From a virus: 64,000 nucleotides of DNA. Every line of letters starts with the position of its first letter. The stretch's first letter is position 1. The position numbers and the translations under genes are program-made. The stretch lies in the IMG/VR virus record IMGVR_UViG_3300045974_000167, positions 19,560-83,559 of that record; one strand, 5' to 3'. The notes beneath the pieces were generated by a model, which saw nothing but the letters and a program-made list of their open reading frames with translations, made no database searches and was not told where the DNA came from. This document shows positions 1-8,621 of this stretch, one piece after another.

Positions 1-1
1 C

Positions 2-2131
2 AATGCCGGGATTGAACTAACCGGGGGAAATAGCCCTACGCTGGGTAGCGCCTATGCCGCCGCCAGTCTCTCTAACTGGGGCGAAGTCATTCTCCGCACA
101 ACCGCACCAGCAGGAGCAGCACTTGCTCAATTCATGCTCCGTGTATCCAGCCATAGTTCTGGTACATGGCAGGTAGATAACGCTTATCTATACCTAGCGG
201 ATCAATCCTCGCTTTCTACCGCCGATAGAAACGCGCTGGATAGTATGGCGGCGGCGCTAGATGACAGCAAGCTTTCTTCCTTAGAGAAAGCCTCCATTGT
301 CCCCGCGTATAAGTCGATGCTGCGGGCGTATTTCGGTACATCTGGGTCTAACGGACTAGCGTATACGGCAGGTCAGTACGCGGCCCCGCATACAATCGCC
401 ACCACCAGCTACACCTCCGCTATCACCACTCTTAAGGCAACTCTAGAGGGGTACGGTCTTAAGTTCGGAACAGTTAATACTGTTGTATGGGACTCCGGAC
501 CCTCCACCGAAGTAGCTTGGACGGCGGATCCCACCCCCACCACCGTCGATGGGCCTGCGCTGCGGGCGCAGTACACCTCTGCCCTTCTGGAAGAGTCGGC
601 ACTTCGGCAATCGATTGCAGACGCGGAGCGCCTAACCCGCCTAGACCTTGCTGGGACTATTACGCAGGTCGGCGGGGACGGGTACCTAACTCCTAGCGAG
701 CGCCGCACAATGCGGTTGATTTACCAGAACACGGTATCTCAGGGTACGGTAATCCTAACTAGGATTGTAACTGAGCTTGACCCCAAGAGTATCCCCTGCG
801 ATCACTCCGCGTATGATTCCGCTTTAACAGCACTAACCACGTATTTGAATGGGTTATCCCCGGATCTACGTGTAGATCCCGCCACTCTTACCGCGCCGCA
901 GCAGGTTGCTAATACTCCTATCACTGATAGGGCCGCGTGGTATAACGCATGGAAGGCATTCCTAGACGGGTTCACGCTGTTACAGACCAACTTCACCAAG
1001 GCGGCGCAGGATACTGCAAATTCTGCCATGGATATTTTATCCGCGATTGGATCGGATAATATCCTGTCTAAAGGTGCAGAAAAACAAGCACTAATTCAGA
1101 TATACCGTGCGGCGCAGAAAGACTATTCTGCGGCGTATTCCATACACCAGAAGTTATCCCCTAATCAATCTTGGGGTGTAAATCTTACAACGGATACCGG
1201 GCCAATGTGCTGGCACACCCCCGCCGGGGATGCTACGCACTGGTTCTATGCCCTAACCCGTATGACCTCCGCTAACCCACAAACCCCGGTGGTTGGTGGT
1301 AGCGCGTATTGGTATGATCTAGGGGTAGCTATTGATAACTCCGTATCCGGTACTCCAGCAGGGGCGTATAATTTATTCAACGTAGCGGGGGCAGACCTCG
1401 TTTCTTACATCGGCAGCACTTTAGGGCTATCAGATCCTCTAGTAGTATGGCCCGCAGGTACGTACGTGCCTGGAAACGAAGCCACCTGGATTACGTATGA
1501 CACCCCGATAGATGGGGCCTTATTACGGCAGAAGTTTGCCACGTTCTATTCTGCACAGGCTAATTTTGAGGCTAGTGTAGATACTATAAAGACTAGCATT
1601 CGTGCGGCGCAGGCTAAGTCCGGTGGTTTAGTCCTCGCTAGTGCATCTAGGTTAGGGTCTGTTAGGGTTGGCAGCGGACTAACAATCGATTCTAACGGGA
1701 TTCTAAGTGCGTTAGGTGGCGGCGGTGGGGGCGGTGACGCTACTACCTTAGGTTCCAAGTACCCGGATGTTTCCGCTACCGCCGATACGATTGCACAGCG
1801 CGATCTAAACGGGTGGTTGTTTGCGGTAGATGTTTCTACTTCGTCTGACGCCCGCCTAAAGTACGATGTAGCATCCATCAAGGGCGCGCTTGATAAGGTG
1901 CTTGCGATGCGCGGCGTGACCTTCACCCGTGTAGGTGACACCCGTAAACAGATGGGGGTTATTGCCCAGGAGATGGAAGAGGTTGCTCCCGAGGTTGTTC
2001 ATACTGACGATGAGGGCATGAAATCTGTTACGTATGGTAACCTTGTAGGGGTGTTGATTGAGGCTGTGAAGGAACAGCAGGCAACCATCGTGCAACTGAT
2101 TGCACAGGTTGATGCCCTGACCAAGAACTAG
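2..2131 (+). CDS. Tail fibre / receptor-binding protein with S74 chaperone domain (5' partial)
   Basis: The reading frame is open to the left edge, so the N-terminus lies outside the window. The visible part has three helical repeats starting with D-x-L-(S/T)-x-x-E-(K/R) (near bases 280, 680 and 1060), a repeat style seen in lambda-J-like host-specificity proteins. A run of glycines (about base 1710) links to a C-terminal intramolecular chaperone domain of the peptidase S74 family: SSDARLKYDV carries the Ser/Lys self-cleavage signature, followed by GVIAQEMEEVAPEVV and a C-terminal coiled coil. Such domains trimerise the fibre and then cut themselves off. The palindrome occurs twice inside the gene. 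The next gene starts two bases after the stop. Confidence 0.85.
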   Translation, partial: NAGIELTGGNSPTLGSAYAAASLSNWGEVILRTTAPAGAALAQFMLRVSSHSSGTWQVDNAYLYLADQSSLSTADRNALDSMAAALDDSKLSSLEKASIVPAYKSMLRAYFGTSGSNGLAYTAGQYAAPHTIATTSYTSAITTLKATLEGYGLKFGTVNTVVWDSGPSTEVAWTADPTPTTVDGPALRAQYTSALLEESALRQSIADAERLTRLDLAGTITQVGGDGYLTPSERRTMRLIYQNTVSQGTVILTRIVTELDPKSIPCDHSAYDSALTALTTYLNGLSPDLRVDPATLTAPQQVANTPITDRAAWYNAWKAFLDGFTLLQTNFTKAAQDTANSAMDILSAIGSDNILSKGAEKQALIQIYRAAQKDYSAAYSIHQKLSPNQSWGVNLTTDTGPMCWHTPAGDATHWFYALTRMTSANPQTPVVGGSAYWYDLGVAIDNSVSGTPAGAYNLFNVAGADLVSYIGSTLGLSDPLVVWPAGTYVPGNEATWITYDTPIDGALLRQKFATFYSAQANFEASVDTIKTSIRAAQAKSGGLVLASASRLGSVRVGSGLTIDSNGILSALGGGGGGGDATTLGSKYPDVSATADTIAQRDLNGWLFAVDVSTSSDARLKYDVASIKGALDKVLAMRGVTFTRVGDTRKQMGVIAQEMEEVAPEVVHTDDEGMKSVTYGNLVGVLIEAVKEQQATIVQLIAQVDALTKN

Positions 2132-2133
2132 CC

Positions 2134-2613
2134 ATGGCACTTCCCGCATCAGGAATACTGAAACTCTCAGATATTATTGCTGAATTCGGTGGGCCGGGGA
2201 ATCTGCGGGCGTATCTGTACGGTGGGACATATGTAACCGTCGCGGACTACGCCCCTAACGTACCGTCCAGCGGGAACATTACCCTTCGTAATTTCTTGGA
2301 CGCGGCAAAGGCAGGAAACCGACTATCCGTAGTCGCTAATCCCAACTACATTGATGGCTTTGGCGTCGGTATATCTGCCCAGAACGTGAACACCGGAGGA
2401 ACTACAATAAGCTCTGACGGCACCGGCCCATTCACGTACGCATGGTCTGTACTCTCCGGTGGAGGGACTATTATCGGGACCGGGGCCGGGGTGTACGTAC
2501 GGGAAAGATTACCATTGTGGGGCATGGATTCAGGACAGATCCAATGCGTAGTTACGGACTCTACCGGGCGTACTGGATCTGCCATAATAGACTACTACCT
2601 AGATAACTCCTAA
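2134..2613 (+). CDS. Virion structural protein with Ig-like C-terminus
   Basis: The N-terminus (MALPASGILKLSDIIAEFGG, then PSSGNITLRNF) is the short motif common to many phage tail or baseplate-associated proteins. The C-terminal half (about residues 65-159) alternates like an Ig/BIG-type beta sandwich, with FTYAWSV and QIQCVVTDSTGRTG matching polycystic-kidney or cadherin-like strand patterns. It follows the fibre gene after two bases and precedes a strong terminator, so it probably closes the late tail operon. A fibre-attached or surface-adhesion role is inferred. Confidence 0.7.
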   Translation: MALPASGILKLSDIIAEFGGPGNLRAYLYGGTYVTVADYAPNVPSSGNITLRNFLDAAKAGNRLSVVANPNYIDGFGVGISAQNVNTGGTTISSDGTGPFTYAWSVLSGGGTIIGTGAGVYVRERLPLWGMDSGQIQCVVTDSTGRTGSAIIDYYLDNS

Positions 2614-2633
2614 CCTTTTGAATTCTCGGCGGG

Positions 2634-2675
2634 GCGGGGACCGGGTAACACCGGCCTTGACCCCGCTATTTTTTT
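2634..2675 (+). terminator. Rho-independent terminator after tail genes
   Basis: GCGGGG (2634-2639) pairs with CCCCGC (2661-2666), enclosing an inner CCGG/CCGG helix, and is followed by seven T residues. It separates the tail operon from the lysis cassette. Confidence 0.8.
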
Positions 2676-2727
2676 GCCCATAAGTAACTGACTGCGATCA
2701 ATTGCAGGAAAATACCCCCCCGGGGGG

Positions 2728-2761
2728 TTGCTAGAACCCACAGTTAATGTAGTATGAGGGG
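2728..2761 (+). promoter_or_regulatory. Promoter of lysis cassette, leaderless layout
   Basis: TTGCTA (2728-2733), a 16-base spacer and TAGTAT (2750-2755) form a sigma70-type promoter whose predicted start falls on or next to the ATG at 2762. A copy of the palindrome (2693-2706) and a C7G6 self-complementary run (2715-2727) lie just upstream. The GAGGGG directly abutting the ATG is too close to act as a normal ribosome binding site. Confidence 0.55.
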
Positions 2762-3124
2762 ATGCTATTATTCAAGCCTGGGGTAGACCTCAATAATTTG
2801 AAGCCTCAGGCGGCGGCTGCTATGACTGTAGCTGCTGGTGTATTTGATTTTTACCGGTCCCACTGCATGGTCACCTCCGTAGGGGACAGCAAGCACGGAA
2901 TTGACTCACTGCATTATAAAGGTCTTGCATTTGATTGCAGACTTGCCTCCCGGTACAACTCGACACTTCAGGGAGTAGACGCCGCCGTCGTAGCTAAACT
3001 TAAGGAGTCTCTGACGGCCCAGTACGATGTTGTTCTTGAGGGTGAGGATACCCCGGGGGCCTCAGGTGCTCACATCCATATTGAGTATGATCCGCTCCAC
3101 GACGGTAAGCCCGTTATTGTCTGA
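2762..3124 (+). CDS. Endolysin, M15-family L,D/D,D-peptidase
   Basis: This 120-residue protein has the M15 zinc-peptidase signature: S49-x-H51-x-x-G54-x-A56-x-D58 gives two zinc ligands, and H104-I-H106 gives the third ligand region. The family cuts peptide cross-bridges in peptidoglycan (D-Ala-D-Ala carboxypeptidase or L-Ala-D-Glu endopeptidase fold). There is no separate cell-wall binding domain and no signal peptide, so export would depend on the holin that follows. The gene starts a transcription unit after a terminator. Two cysteines (C35, C59) could form a disulphide. Confidence 0.88.
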   Translation: MLLFKPGVDLNNLKPQAAAAMTVAAGVFDFYRSHCMVTSVGDSKHGIDSLHYKGLAFDCRLASRYNSTLQGVDAAVVAKLKESLTAQYDVVLEGEDTPGASGAHIHIEYDPLHDGKPVIV

Positions 3125-3131
3125 GGTTCCT

Positions 3132-3377
3132 ATGGCCTGGTTTTTCAATAATGCTAAAGGCAAGCCTGACGCGATGCTAACGTTCGCCATCTTCGGGTTC
3201 TCCGGGGTGATGATCAAGGCCATTCTGAACGGCGTAACCATTGGGACGGTGAACTGCGGAACAATGGACGCCGCCCTTGCCGCCGCCATCCTTGGATCCA
3301 CTCTAGGGGCTTACGTTATCCGCAGGGGGCAGGACAACAAGAAGGAAGTTTCGTTAGCTTCGTTCAAGGCGGAATAA
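3132..3377 (+). CDS. Holin-like membrane protein
   Basis: This protein of 81 residues has two hydrophobic segments (about residues 15-38 and 46-62) and a charged C-terminal tail, as in class II holins. The start is chosen because GAGG (3123-3126) sits five bases before ATG 3132 and the frame directly follows the endolysin stop. Position between endolysin and a membrane coiled-coil protein supports the lysis role; sequence alone does not prove it. Confidence 0.72.
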   Translation: MAWFFNNAKGKPDAMLTFAIFGFSGVMIKAILNGVTIGTVNCGTMDAALAAAILGSTLGAYVIRRGQDNKKEVSLASFKAE

Positions 3378-4108
3378 TGCTAGAGAAGATCAAGCCCTGG
3401 ATTCTTCCCGCCGCCTTACTGGTGGCGGTGGTTTTCTTGGCTGTCAAATTCTCCTCTGCTAACAAGGCCGTGACAGAGGCACAGGCCGCTCTTGAACGCA
3501 TCCAGCTAAAGTTAAATGAGGTTCCTGTCGGTGATCCTGTCGCCCAGGCGAAACTCGATGCCGCGCTCCTACAGATTGAGGCATTGAACAAGCTTGTAAC
3601 CGACTTGAAGAAGGATTTGCCCAAGGGGTCCAAGACTATCTACGTACAGTCTGGGGGCACGGGCGCGGGAACGGTCGGCGGCACCCCTCGACCCCCCGAA
3701 CCTCCTGCGAAGCCTGATGAGCCCGCAAAACCTGCGGTCGAATGCCTACTTGCGGTAGGGGACAAGATGGAGATCACGGTTGCCAATGCGGGCATCGAAA
3801 CCCCCAAGGGCAATCTCGTCTTTACTGGAATTGCCTCGGCTACCCGGCTGTCACCGGAACCTAAGACCGAACTCTTCAAGTCTGAACTGAAATACTCCAC
3901 TGAATTTAGGGAGAGGGAAGCTGAAGTAATGGGTTGGGGCGCAGGGGTCTCACTGGCGGCGGGGAAGTTCGGATGGGCGCTAGGGCCTGCGCTGGCGTTC
4001 CCTCCGGTGAATATCTGGGTAGGTAATCTAGAAACCCTCTTCACTATCAACTTCGGTGGGGACGGCCAATGGGTTACGACGGTCAACGGATTCGTCAGGT
4101 TCAAATGA
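3377..4108 (+). CDS. Membrane-anchored coiled-coil protein, possible spanin
   Basis: An N-terminal hydrophobic helix (residues 8-24) is followed by a heptad-rich region (about 28-80), a Pro/Lys-rich linker (about 100-120) and a glycine-rich beta-like C-terminal domain. The topology resembles an inner-membrane spanin with an added C-terminal domain, and the gene overlaps the holin stop by one base. Spanins are needed only in hosts with an outer membrane, so this role is tentative. A tape or anchor function of another kind is possible. Confidence 0.6.
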   Translation: MLEKIKPWILPAALLVAVVFLAVKFSSANKAVTEAQAALERIQLKLNEVPVGDPVAQAKLDAALLQIEALNKLVTDLKKDLPKGSKTIYVQSGGTGAGTVGGTPRPPEPPAKPDEPAKPAVECLLAVGDKMEITVANAGIETPKGNLVFTGIASATRLSPEPKTELFKSELKYSTEFREREAEVMGWGAGVSLAAGKFGWALGPALAFPPVNIWVGNLETLFTINFGGDGQWVTTVNGFVRFK

Positions 4109-4284
4109 GAGATACGTGGTCGTTGTCTAAGAAGCGATTTCACTTAGATAATTACTGTCCCGGGTGTGGGCACCATTGGGATGTGCATATCCCAGAGGTG
4201 GGGTGTAGGGCGTGGTGTTTGGAGGGGGTCTGTAAATGTCTAAGGACGCAACATCAGGAGACACAACCCCCTACCCGCCCGTAG
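4105..4284 (+). CDS. Small Cys-rich putative zinc protein
   Basis: This is a 59-residue protein with a CPGCGHH cluster and a second cluster around WCLEGVCKC, enough Cys/His to bind one zinc. ATG 4105 overlaps the previous stop by four bases, which fixes the start. Function unknown. Confidence 0.6.
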   Translation: MRDTWSLSKKRFHLDNYCPGCGHHWDVHIPEVGCRAWCLEGVCKCLRTQHQETQPPTRP

Positions 4285-4694
4285 TCGGGTATAGTCGTCC
4301 CATTGGACAGCCACAGGGGCCTACTACCGGGCGCTGGGAGTTGTTAGAGCACGTACGCGGTAAGGATGTATCTCGCGGACGCCGCTGGAACGAAGTGCCC
4401 ATGTGGTACCGGGTACTTGACCGTTTCGGCCTCCCCACACTTTTACTCCTTGGGTTATCCTGGGGGGTGTGGACTGTCGGAAATAATGTTATCGAGCGGT
4501 GGGACAAACAGCAGAAGGAAGTTGCTGCGGCTATGACGCGGCAGGCAGAGGCTACCGGGAGGATAGTAGATAAAATCGATAAGATGGCCGATGACACCCA
4601 CCTTGTAACTGGGATTATCCTTGATAGAATCGGTCGTCCGATGCCCTTCGCTACTATAGGCCCCGCTCCTGAGAAGAAAGAGGACAAGAAGTGA
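4236..4694 (+). CDS. Single-pass membrane protein of the lysis region
   Basis: This protein of 152 residues has one clear transmembrane helix (about residues 67-85) and a following amphipathic, probably coiled, segment. A GGAGGG ribosome binding site lies about 10 bases before ATG 4236. It overlaps the preceding small gene by 49 bases in another frame. It may assist or delay lysis; no family was recognised. Confidence 0.65.
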   Translation: MSKDATSGDTTPYPPVVGYSRPIGQPQGPTTGRWELLEHVRGKDVSRGRRWNEVPMWYRVLDRFGLPTLLLLGLSWGVWTVGNNVIERWDKQQKEVAAAMTRQAEATGRIVDKIDKMADDTHLVTGIILDRIGRPMPFATIGPAPEKKEDKK

Positions 4695-5191
4695 GTTACA
4701 ATCGGACAATCCTACTCATTCTTGGGGGTATACTCTTGTTCTTGGGGGTGGCTGCCGCCGCAGACCCGGATCATTTAGACCTGATTGCTCGGGCGGGGTT
4801 TTGGTACGACCACGGCGCGGCGCTTATGCTGATGTCGGCTGACCTGATTACTTTAGTTATCCTCCTAATCGTTACAATGCTACACCGAGCCAAGTTTACC
4901 CGACTTAGGATTTCTATCGAGAGCAACCGTCTAGAGGTTAAACGTCTTGGCGGCGTAGCCGAGGAGCGGAAGTCCATGCTTGACCGGGTGGAACGGCACA
5001 TTCAGACGTTGAAGGAACGTACCATGCAACTGCGGGCGTGTGATGAAGACCACGAACGCCGGGTTATGTACCTTGAGAACAAGCTCAATCTCGCCCACGA
5101 TAGGGCGGTGGCGCGGCTAGCACTTAGGGGCGATGCATGGAAGGATGATCTTGCGGCAAACCCTGATAATTTCATGCCCAAGACCCCCTGA
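4691..5191 (+). CDS. Two-helix membrane protein with coiled coil
   Basis: It starts with GTG in a four-base overlap with the preceding stop. Two hydrophobic stretches (about residues 6-25 and 38-63) are followed by a long charged coiled coil (about 70-140). It completes the run of four membrane genes after the endolysin. Function is unknown; a spanin or holin-regulator role is conceivable. Confidence 0.65.
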   Translation: MSYNRTILLILGGILLFLGVAAAADPDHLDLIARAGFWYDHGAALMLMSADLITLVILLIVTMLHRAKFTRLRISIESNRLEVKRLGGVAEERKSMLDRVERHIQTLKERTMQLRACDEDHERRVMYLENKLNLAHDRAVARLALRGDAWKDDLAANPDNFMPKTP

Positions 5192-5196
5192 CCGAT

Positions 5197-5210
5197 TGCA
5201 ATCGATTGCA
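5197..5210 (+). repeat. Perfect 14-bp palindrome copy between lysis and fibre genes
   Basis: A perfect TGCAATCGATTGCA lies in the 94-base gap before the next fibre gene. No clear promoter was seen next to it; a weak GGGCC/GGCCC hairpin with a T run (5244-5268) follows. Confidence 0.85.
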
Positions 5211-5285
5211 AAGAATGAGAAGATGACCTCGTGGACTAGGTTTGGGCCTGCGGCCCGCATTGATTTTTAATAACAGGAGATACAC

Positions 5286-5702
5286 ATGGCCGGTAAGACC
5301 AACTATCTTGAGGGACAGTTCCTTAACCTTCTTCTGCGGACCCAGGTTGCCTGGAAGCCCGCCGGAATCTGGGTTGGGCTCTTTACCGCTGCCCCTACTG
5401 ATGCCGGTGGAGGTACTGAGGTAACCATTGGGTCCAATGCCTACGGTCGCGCCGCTGTTACCCAGGCGGATGCTAGCTGGAACGCGCCTGCTGGTACGCC
5501 CCGAGCCACCACGAACGCGATTGCCATCAACTTCGCCACCCCCACTCCTGCTGGCTGGGGCCTCGTCACCCACTTCGGCCTGTTTGATGCTGTCTCTGCT
5601 GGCAACCTACTGTACTGGGCGGCGCTGGGTACCTCCAAGACCATCAACGCCAACGACACGGTTAGCTTCGGGATCGGCACTCTCAGCATCACCGAAGACT
5701 AA
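5286..5702 (+). CDS. Phage minor virion protein (tail-fibre region)
   Basis: This protein of 138 residues resembles a family of small tail-region proteins, with an N-terminal helix, a WVGLFTAAPTDAGGGTE segment and a later GLFDA motif. AGGAGA lies seven bases before ATG 5286. It begins a second block of surface-fibre genes placed after the lysis cassette. Role inferred from context and the recurrent motif. Confidence 0.7.
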   Translation: MAGKTNYLEGQFLNLLLRTQVAWKPAGIWVGLFTAAPTDAGGGTEVTIGSNAYGRAAVTQADASWNAPAGTPRATTNAIAINFATPTPAGWGLVTHFGLFDAVSAGNLLYWAALGTSKTINANDTVSFGIGTLSITED

Positions 5703-5709
5703 GCTCTAA

Positions 5710-6696
5710 ATGCCGATCAAACACGCATTCACCAGCGCGAAAGCGGATGGCGGTGATACTACCGTCGTACGTCCTTCGGACTGGAATGCTGATCACGAAG
5801 TAGATGTCGGCGGTGCGTCCTTGGCTTCTCGCACGGACGGTACAGACCCGGCTGCGCCCGCCGCCGATCATCTACTTATCTACGCTAAGACCGTTGCCGG
5901 AAGGGTGATGCCTAAGTGGATCGGCCCTTCCGGCGTGGACATGATCATCCAGCCCCATCTGGGGACCAACAACGTCAGGATGATCCTCCCCGGTGTCGGT
6001 ACGGCGGTGGGCGCCTCTCCTGGCACCGCCTATTCTCTAGTGTCGGTAGGAATGGCGATCACCTCCGCGCTAATTTCTACTGGTGGCGGCAACTCGATTC
6101 CCGCAATCGCCGCGACGAACCTGCTTACACAGACGAAGCGGGCGGCCCTCTCGACAGGCACCACCATCAACGCCGGGATCTCGGTCTACAGCACGGCGCA
6201 TGAGGTGTGGCGTGGTAACGCGGCTGGGCTGGGCGGGTTCTTCTTCGTCTGCCGCTTCGGCAATAGCGTAAACACCACCAACGGACGCTTGTTCGTTGGC
6301 CTGCGCGATGTAACCACAGCGGCAACCATCGTAGACTACACCGCTGCCGCCACTACTACCCCCGGGCGTATCGGGGTAGCCCGTACCGGTACTGGCAACC
6401 TGTACCTAGTCAACTGCGTATCTGGCACAGCTCCTACAGCTCTAGATTTGGGCGCTAACTTCGCCGTCAACACCGCGCACCTGTACGAGCTGATTCTATT
6501 CGCCAAGCCCAACGATTCAACGGTCTACTACCGAGTAACGAATCTCTCGACAGGTAACTCCGCGACAGGATCCCTGACCACGAACATCCCAGCAGCAACT
6601 TCGTTCCTGTCGCCCATCTGCACCATTGGCTCCATTGCGGCGACCTCCGCGAATACGCTTGATTTAATCAAGCTATATCTTGAGACTGACTTCTAG
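5710..6696 (+). CDS. Tail fibre protein
   Basis: The first 35 residues (MPIKHAFTSAKADGGDT, then VRPSDWNADH) form the recurring N-terminal motif of phage tail-fibre proteins. The rest is a beta-rich, Thr/Ala/Gly-rich domain of about 280 residues resembling a lectin-like or jelly-roll fold. It lies seven bases after the preceding gene. It is likely a receptor-contacting or glycan-binding component. Confidence 0.75.
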   Translation: MPIKHAFTSAKADGGDTTVVRPSDWNADHEVDVGGASLASRTDGTDPAAPAADHLLIYAKTVAGRVMPKWIGPSGVDMIIQPHLGTNNVRMILPGVGTAVGASPGTAYSLVSVGMAITSALISTGGGNSIPAIAATNLLTQTKRAALSTGTTINAGISVYSTAHEVWRGNAAGLGGFFFVCRFGNSVNTTNGRLFVGLRDVTTAATIVDYTAAATTTPGRIGVARTGTGNLYLVNCVSGTAPTALDLGANFAVNTAHLYELILFAKPNDSTVYYRVTNLSTGNSATGSLTTNIPAATSFLSPICTIGSIAATSANTLDLIKLYLETDF

Positions 6697-6704
6697 GGAG
6701 TAAA

Positions 6705-8285
6705 ATGGCTCAGGCGTTCCAGACCGACTTCGTACAGTCGGACGCCTTTGAGGCCGCTGCTCCTTCGGGTGCGCTTGATGGAAGCATCGTTGCGCCTACT
6801 AGTACCGTAACCGGATCTCTTTCCGTAGTAAAAGCACTAACCGGTACGGTTGCGGCGCAGGTTTCTACTGTTTCCGGGTCATTATCTGTAGTAAAGACCC
6901 TCACCGGTACTGTAGCTGCTCAAGTCTCTACTGTAACTGGTGATCTAACTGCTTTTGGTAGTCTAACAGGGGCCGTCGCCGCCGTAACAAGCACGGTTAC
7001 CGGCGATTTATCTGTAGTAAAGACCCTTCAGGGCGCGGTTGTCGCCCCCGCGTCTACTGTCTCCGGAGAGCTAGCTAAAACCGCAGCCCTTGCTGGTGCA
7101 ATCAATTGCACAAGTACGGTGGTCGGCGGTATCTCCCTAGCGGTCAATCTCACCGGTACTGTAACTGGGATCCCTTCAACCGTTTCCGGTACTGTCTCCC
7201 AGGTTGTAAACCTAGCGGGCGCTGTACCCGGGATTACTTCTACCGTAACTGGGTCCGTCAATAAGACGGATACTCTAACCGGTGTAATCGCCGCCCAGGT
7301 AAGTACGGTCGCAGGTGACTTGACCGTCATTTCTTTGACGGCACTAACCGGCAGTATCGCCGCCCCCGCATCAACCGTTACCGGTGAGTTAGCAGTAACT
7401 AAGACTCTCTCCGGGGCGGTTGTCTCTGCTGCCTCAACTGTAGCGGGGTCCATAACTAAGGTCGCCACTCTTACAGGGGCGGTGCCCGCAGTTACGTCCG
7501 TTGTATCCGGGTCACTTGCCTTAGTTAAGGCGTTATCCGGCGCTATTAGTGCCATCACCAGTACCGTTACCGGTTCCCTAACCTCGGTAGGGGACACTCA
7601 ACTAAGCGGAACAATCGCCGCTATTCCCAGTATTGTTACTGGTGATCTAGGCGTAAGTAAGAACCTGACCGGTAGTGTCCCGGCCCAGGTATCTATCGTT
7701 ACCGGTAAACTGACCATCGACCTGCACGGGGCTATAGGCATTGCCCCTTCGGTTGTTACCGGTGAACTGACGGTAGGAAAGAGTCTGTCGGGATCGATCA
7801 TTTCCCCGGCATCTATCGTTAGTGGCGATCTCTATAAGGTAGTCACGTTAGTCGGCAGCATCCCGGGGCAAGTATCTGTTGTCTCCGGTGAACTACTGTC
7901 CTCGTCCACCCTTACTGGGTCAGTATACGGAACTGCCACCGTCGCCGCTGAATTATCGAAGCGGGTTAACCTAGATGGCTTCGTTCTTTGCCCCAGTAGC
8001 GATGTTGCTGGGGAGCTAACTTACGTCGTCAATCTATCCGGCAACGTCGTAGCCCTAGCCACCCTGCTGGGTGAATTGTACGTATCCCAACCGGGCGTTA
8101 GTGTCTCAATCGATATTGGGAAACGTGTCTTAACTATTTACGGGCTGGGGCCGATAGCGGTAGTTAAGACGATATTCCCTACCGCTGACATCAATACTAT
8201 GCGGCCCGCCCACAAGATTTATGCCGCCGAACCCGTGGCAACATGGGTAGTTACTGGCGCTAAGAACAAAACTTTCGTATCATAG
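6705..8285 (+). CDS. Repeat-built fibre protein with 21 tandem repeats
   Basis: About residues 24-460 consist of 21 head-to-tail repeats of 19-23 residues. The pattern is L-x-G-x-(V/I)-x-x-x-x-S-(T/I/V)-V-x-G-x-L-x-V-x-K-x, ending in a non-repeat C-terminus of about 65 residues. Such short beta-forming units are typical of a solenoid or shaft. GGGAG lies before ATG 6705. Repeats near the N-terminus are almost identical at DNA level (GTAGTAAAGACCCT recurs), while later ones have drifted, consistent with growth by duplication. It probably forms a tail spike or fibre shaft. Confidence 0.8.
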   Translation: MAQAFQTDFVQSDAFEAAAPSGALDGSIVAPTSTVTGSLSVVKALTGTVAAQVSTVSGSLSVVKTLTGTVAAQVSTVTGDLTAFGSLTGAVAAVTSTVTGDLSVVKTLQGAVVAPASTVSGELAKTAALAGAINCTSTVVGGISLAVNLTGTVTGIPSTVSGTVSQVVNLAGAVPGITSTVTGSVNKTDTLTGVIAAQVSTVAGDLTVISLTALTGSIAAPASTVTGELAVTKTLSGAVVSAASTVAGSITKVATLTGAVPAVTSVVSGSLALVKALSGAISAITSTVTGSLTSVGDTQLSGTIAAIPSIVTGDLGVSKNLTGSVPAQVSIVTGKLTIDLHGAIGIAPSVVTGELTVGKSLSGSIISPASIVSGDLYKVVTLVGSIPGQVSVVSGELLSSSTLTGSVYGTATVAAELSKRVNLDGFVLCPSSDVAGELTYVVNLSGNVVALATLLGELYVSQPGVSVSIDIGKRVLTIYGLGPIAVVKTIFPTADINTMRPAHKIYAAEPVATWVVTGAKNKTFVS

Positions 8286-8294
8286 AGGGCATAT

Positions 8295-8621
8295 ATGATT
8301 ACCGTGACGATGGATCAGGGCGAGTACAAAAGGATTGAGGTTGATTACCTCGGATCCGGTACCCCGTGGGATGATTTAACAGGTTGCACTATTGAAATGT
8401 CTGGGAAACTCGATATTAAATCTGCAACCGCTGATTTCACGGCGGCGGGCGCTCTAGGAGCGGCTAATTCGGATGGCAAGATTACAAAGTGGGGAGCAGC
8501 GGTACCATCGAACGTAGTGGCAGGTATTTACGAGGTAGCACTCACTCTATCTAAGTCGGGGGCGACGTTCGGCTTTCCACAGATCGAAACGTGTAAGCTG
8601 ATCGTCTTGAAACACGCATGA
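8295..8621 (+). CDS. Beta-sandwich virion protein, BppU-like
   Basis: This protein of 108 residues has predicted beta strands and the pattern of an Ig-like N-terminal baseplate upper-protein domain (YKRIEVDYLGSG, GTPWDDLTGCTIEM, GIYEVALTLS). It closes the fibre block and overlaps the hemerythrin start by four bases. Baseplate or fibre-base role is inferred. Confidence 0.62.
   Translation: MITVTMDQGEYKRIEVDYLGSGTPWDDLTGCTIEMSGKLDIKSATADFTAAGALGAANSDGKITKWGAAVPSNVVAGIYEVALTLSKSGATFGFPQIETCKLIVLKHA

Noticed and set aside
409-708. Minus-strand frames within the tail-fibre gene
   Set aside because: They are shadows of the strongly biased + strand codons and show no domain.
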